From: Tetrahymena elliotti 4EA
Taxonomy: Eukaryota; Ciliophora; Oligohymenophorea; Hymenostomatida; Tetrahymenidae
Assembly: GCA_000231825.2 (NCBI GenBank)
Contig: JH720306.1
Coordinates: forward strand, 1,400,199 to 1,464,198
Length of the DNA stretch: 64,000 bases
Direction of reading: 5' to 3'
A program made the translations under genes and the position numbers. Shown here piece by piece: positions 62,901-64,000 of the stretch (the first letter of the stretch is position 1; the number at the start of each line of letters is the position of its first letter). The notes beneath the pieces are model-generated. The model had not been told where the DNA came from and ran no database searches. It was given only the letters and a program-made list of their open reading frames with translations.

Positions 62901-63845
62901 TAAAAAGGAGAGCTAGAAAAAGGTAGTGATGAAGATAAAAATAGTGTTTAAGAAATTGTAGATGATAACTCTTAAAAAATCATTAAAAACGATTAGTATT
63001 ATTTAAATGAAATAAATAACGATTAAAATTAAAATTGCCAAGCTATTTTGAATAAATCTCAGAATTCTCCCAATAATTTTTAAAATTAATAATAAAATTT
63101 TTAACAATTACCATTAATTAAATGTAATGATGAAAGAATGATAGAACAAAAGGAGAAAATTAATCAGACATAAGAGTCGAATATTAAAATAGATGAAAGA
63201 ATTATTGAAGAATTTGCAGATGCTTTATATTGCTAGCTAAATATAGAAAGATCTCTTTTATAATTGAAGTCTGGATTGAGTAGAAAAATAACTGAACTCG
63301 ACCACATCCTTCCTTTGACTAATATTACTGGCAATGATGAAAATCAAATTGATTTCAATAGAGGAGAAAATATATCTATTTATAGAAATAGATTAAATAA
63401 AACTTTAGGTACGAACTACACAAATAAAGATTTACATACTATTTTCTCTATTACTGAAGAAGTTGAAATTGAAGAAAATTCAACTTTAATAAGAAAGGAA
63501 GATGTACTCGAGGTTCTTGTTGGAACTTAAAACTTGACATTAACCTCTAGATCTTAAGAAATATCTGAAGAAACAAAAAAAATAATTAGGAATGTTATAA
63601 AGGAGACTCTAAGAGCATAGACAAGCTTTAAAGAAATAAAATAAAAGTATAAACAGTTTGAACATTAATTATTTTTATAAATATCGAATGGAAATAAAGA
63701 AATCATAACTTATTCTGACTTTAAATCTTTTTTAGTAAAGAATGGATATTAAGTGAGAGATTAAGAAATGATGCTTCTGATTTATCGCTTCCATAAACCA
63801 AATACTATTAGATTAACAATTCAATAATTCTAATTCAAGAACTGA
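59946..63845 (+). CDS. Large Gln/Asn/Ser-rich protein with EF-hand-like C-terminus, 5' end unresolved
   Basis: Function unknown. An exon at about 59946-60049 (HSNQENNLAVKYFLKNCEEL...LKINKF) joins through a 50-nt GTAAAATT...ATATTAG intron to NWIVILNKELSVIKQFQKVL. From there one uninterrupted exon runs about 3.7 kb to TGA 63843-63845. The first in-frame ATG of the large exon is 60177. The N-terminal part is helical. Then more than 1000 residues of Gln, Asn, Ser and Tyr-rich low complexity follow, with most Gln written TAA/TAG. The last 250 residues regain order: IDERIIEEFADALYCQLNIE, a charged helix, and YSDFKSFLVKNGYQVRDQEM, which has the helix-loop-helix look of a degenerate EF hand without a complete calcium loop. 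The true start lies upstream of 59946. Confidence 0.6.
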
Positions 63846-64000
63846 TTCATTAAATTTTAAGAAACTAGATAAACAAATATTTTTGTGTGTCATTTGTATA
63901 TAATTTTTAACACCCTGTATTGTAAAATCTCAAAAATTCACGCTTAACAAAAGTTTTTTAATCACATAATACTGTAAAATAAAAAATTGTGAGAAATCAA
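63846..64000. other. Right-edge flank
   Basis: 155 nt of 3' flank after the last gene; nothing recognised. Confidence 0.6.

Noticed and set aside
1..64000. Window read with the standard code as a gene-poor or pseudogene-filled region
   Set aside because: In-frame TAA/TAG fall exactly where homologues have Gln or variable residues, and all recognised genes end at TGA; the ciliate code explains this without decay.

Overview
The window is macronuclear-type DNA of a ciliate that uses the ciliate nuclear code, probably Tetrahymena or a close oligohymenophorean relative. The sequence is extremely AT-rich. Every recognisable gene is full of in-frame TAA and TAG where relatives have Gln, and every gene ends at TGA. 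Introns are short, AT-rich and GT...AG. Read with the standard code only fragments appear; read with TGA as the sole stop, long genes emerge. In DNA this AT-rich, TGA-free stretches of 60-100 codons are common by chance, so calls here rest on recognised families, residue balance or splice logic, not on openness alone.

Layout. 1-1337: no firm gene. 1338-14315 (-): a 13-kb, intron-dense inositol trisphosphate receptor homologue. 15554-21647 (+): a large ankyrin-repeat/WD-like protein, divergent from it. 22560-24548 (-): a uridine/cytidine kinase with a novel tail. 25245-26477 (-): an unknown coiled-coil protein with a probable one-base lesion. 27303-28935 (-): a disordered basic protein. 29033-30838 (-): a USP36-like ubiquitin hydrolase. 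32603-33025 (-): a LAMTOR2 (Ragulator) homologue. 35137-39427 (+) and 44771-49443 (+): two paralogous potassium channels on either side of an axonemal dynein-associated IC97/CASC1 gene (39917-43492, -). 50079-50855: a decayed duplicate of part of the second channel, lying against an LRR gene (50870-52771, -). 53786-54913 (+): an inhibitory-type serpin. 55475-56258 (-): an atypical Rab-like GTPase. 56726-58405 (-): Rab geranylgeranyltransferase alpha. 59052-59441 (+): IFT20. 59946-63845 (+): a Gln/Asn-rich giant.

Themes. Several genes serve the ciliate cortex and membranes: calcium release (IP3R), potassium conductance (two channels), ciliary assembly and motility (IFT20, IC97), Rab lipidation and trafficking (RabGGTase alpha, Rab-like, Ragulator). 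They are independent transcription units, not operons.

Most unusual features: both channels carry a CCHC zinc knuckle just after a cyclic-nucleotide-type domain that has lost its ligand-binding cassette, and both end in a conserved FGKCG block. A third copy of the knuckle segment, introns included, has been duplicated downstream and inactivated. The Rab-like protein has lost its C-terminal prenylation cysteines and its catalytic Gln, and carries an N-terminal cysteine pair instead.
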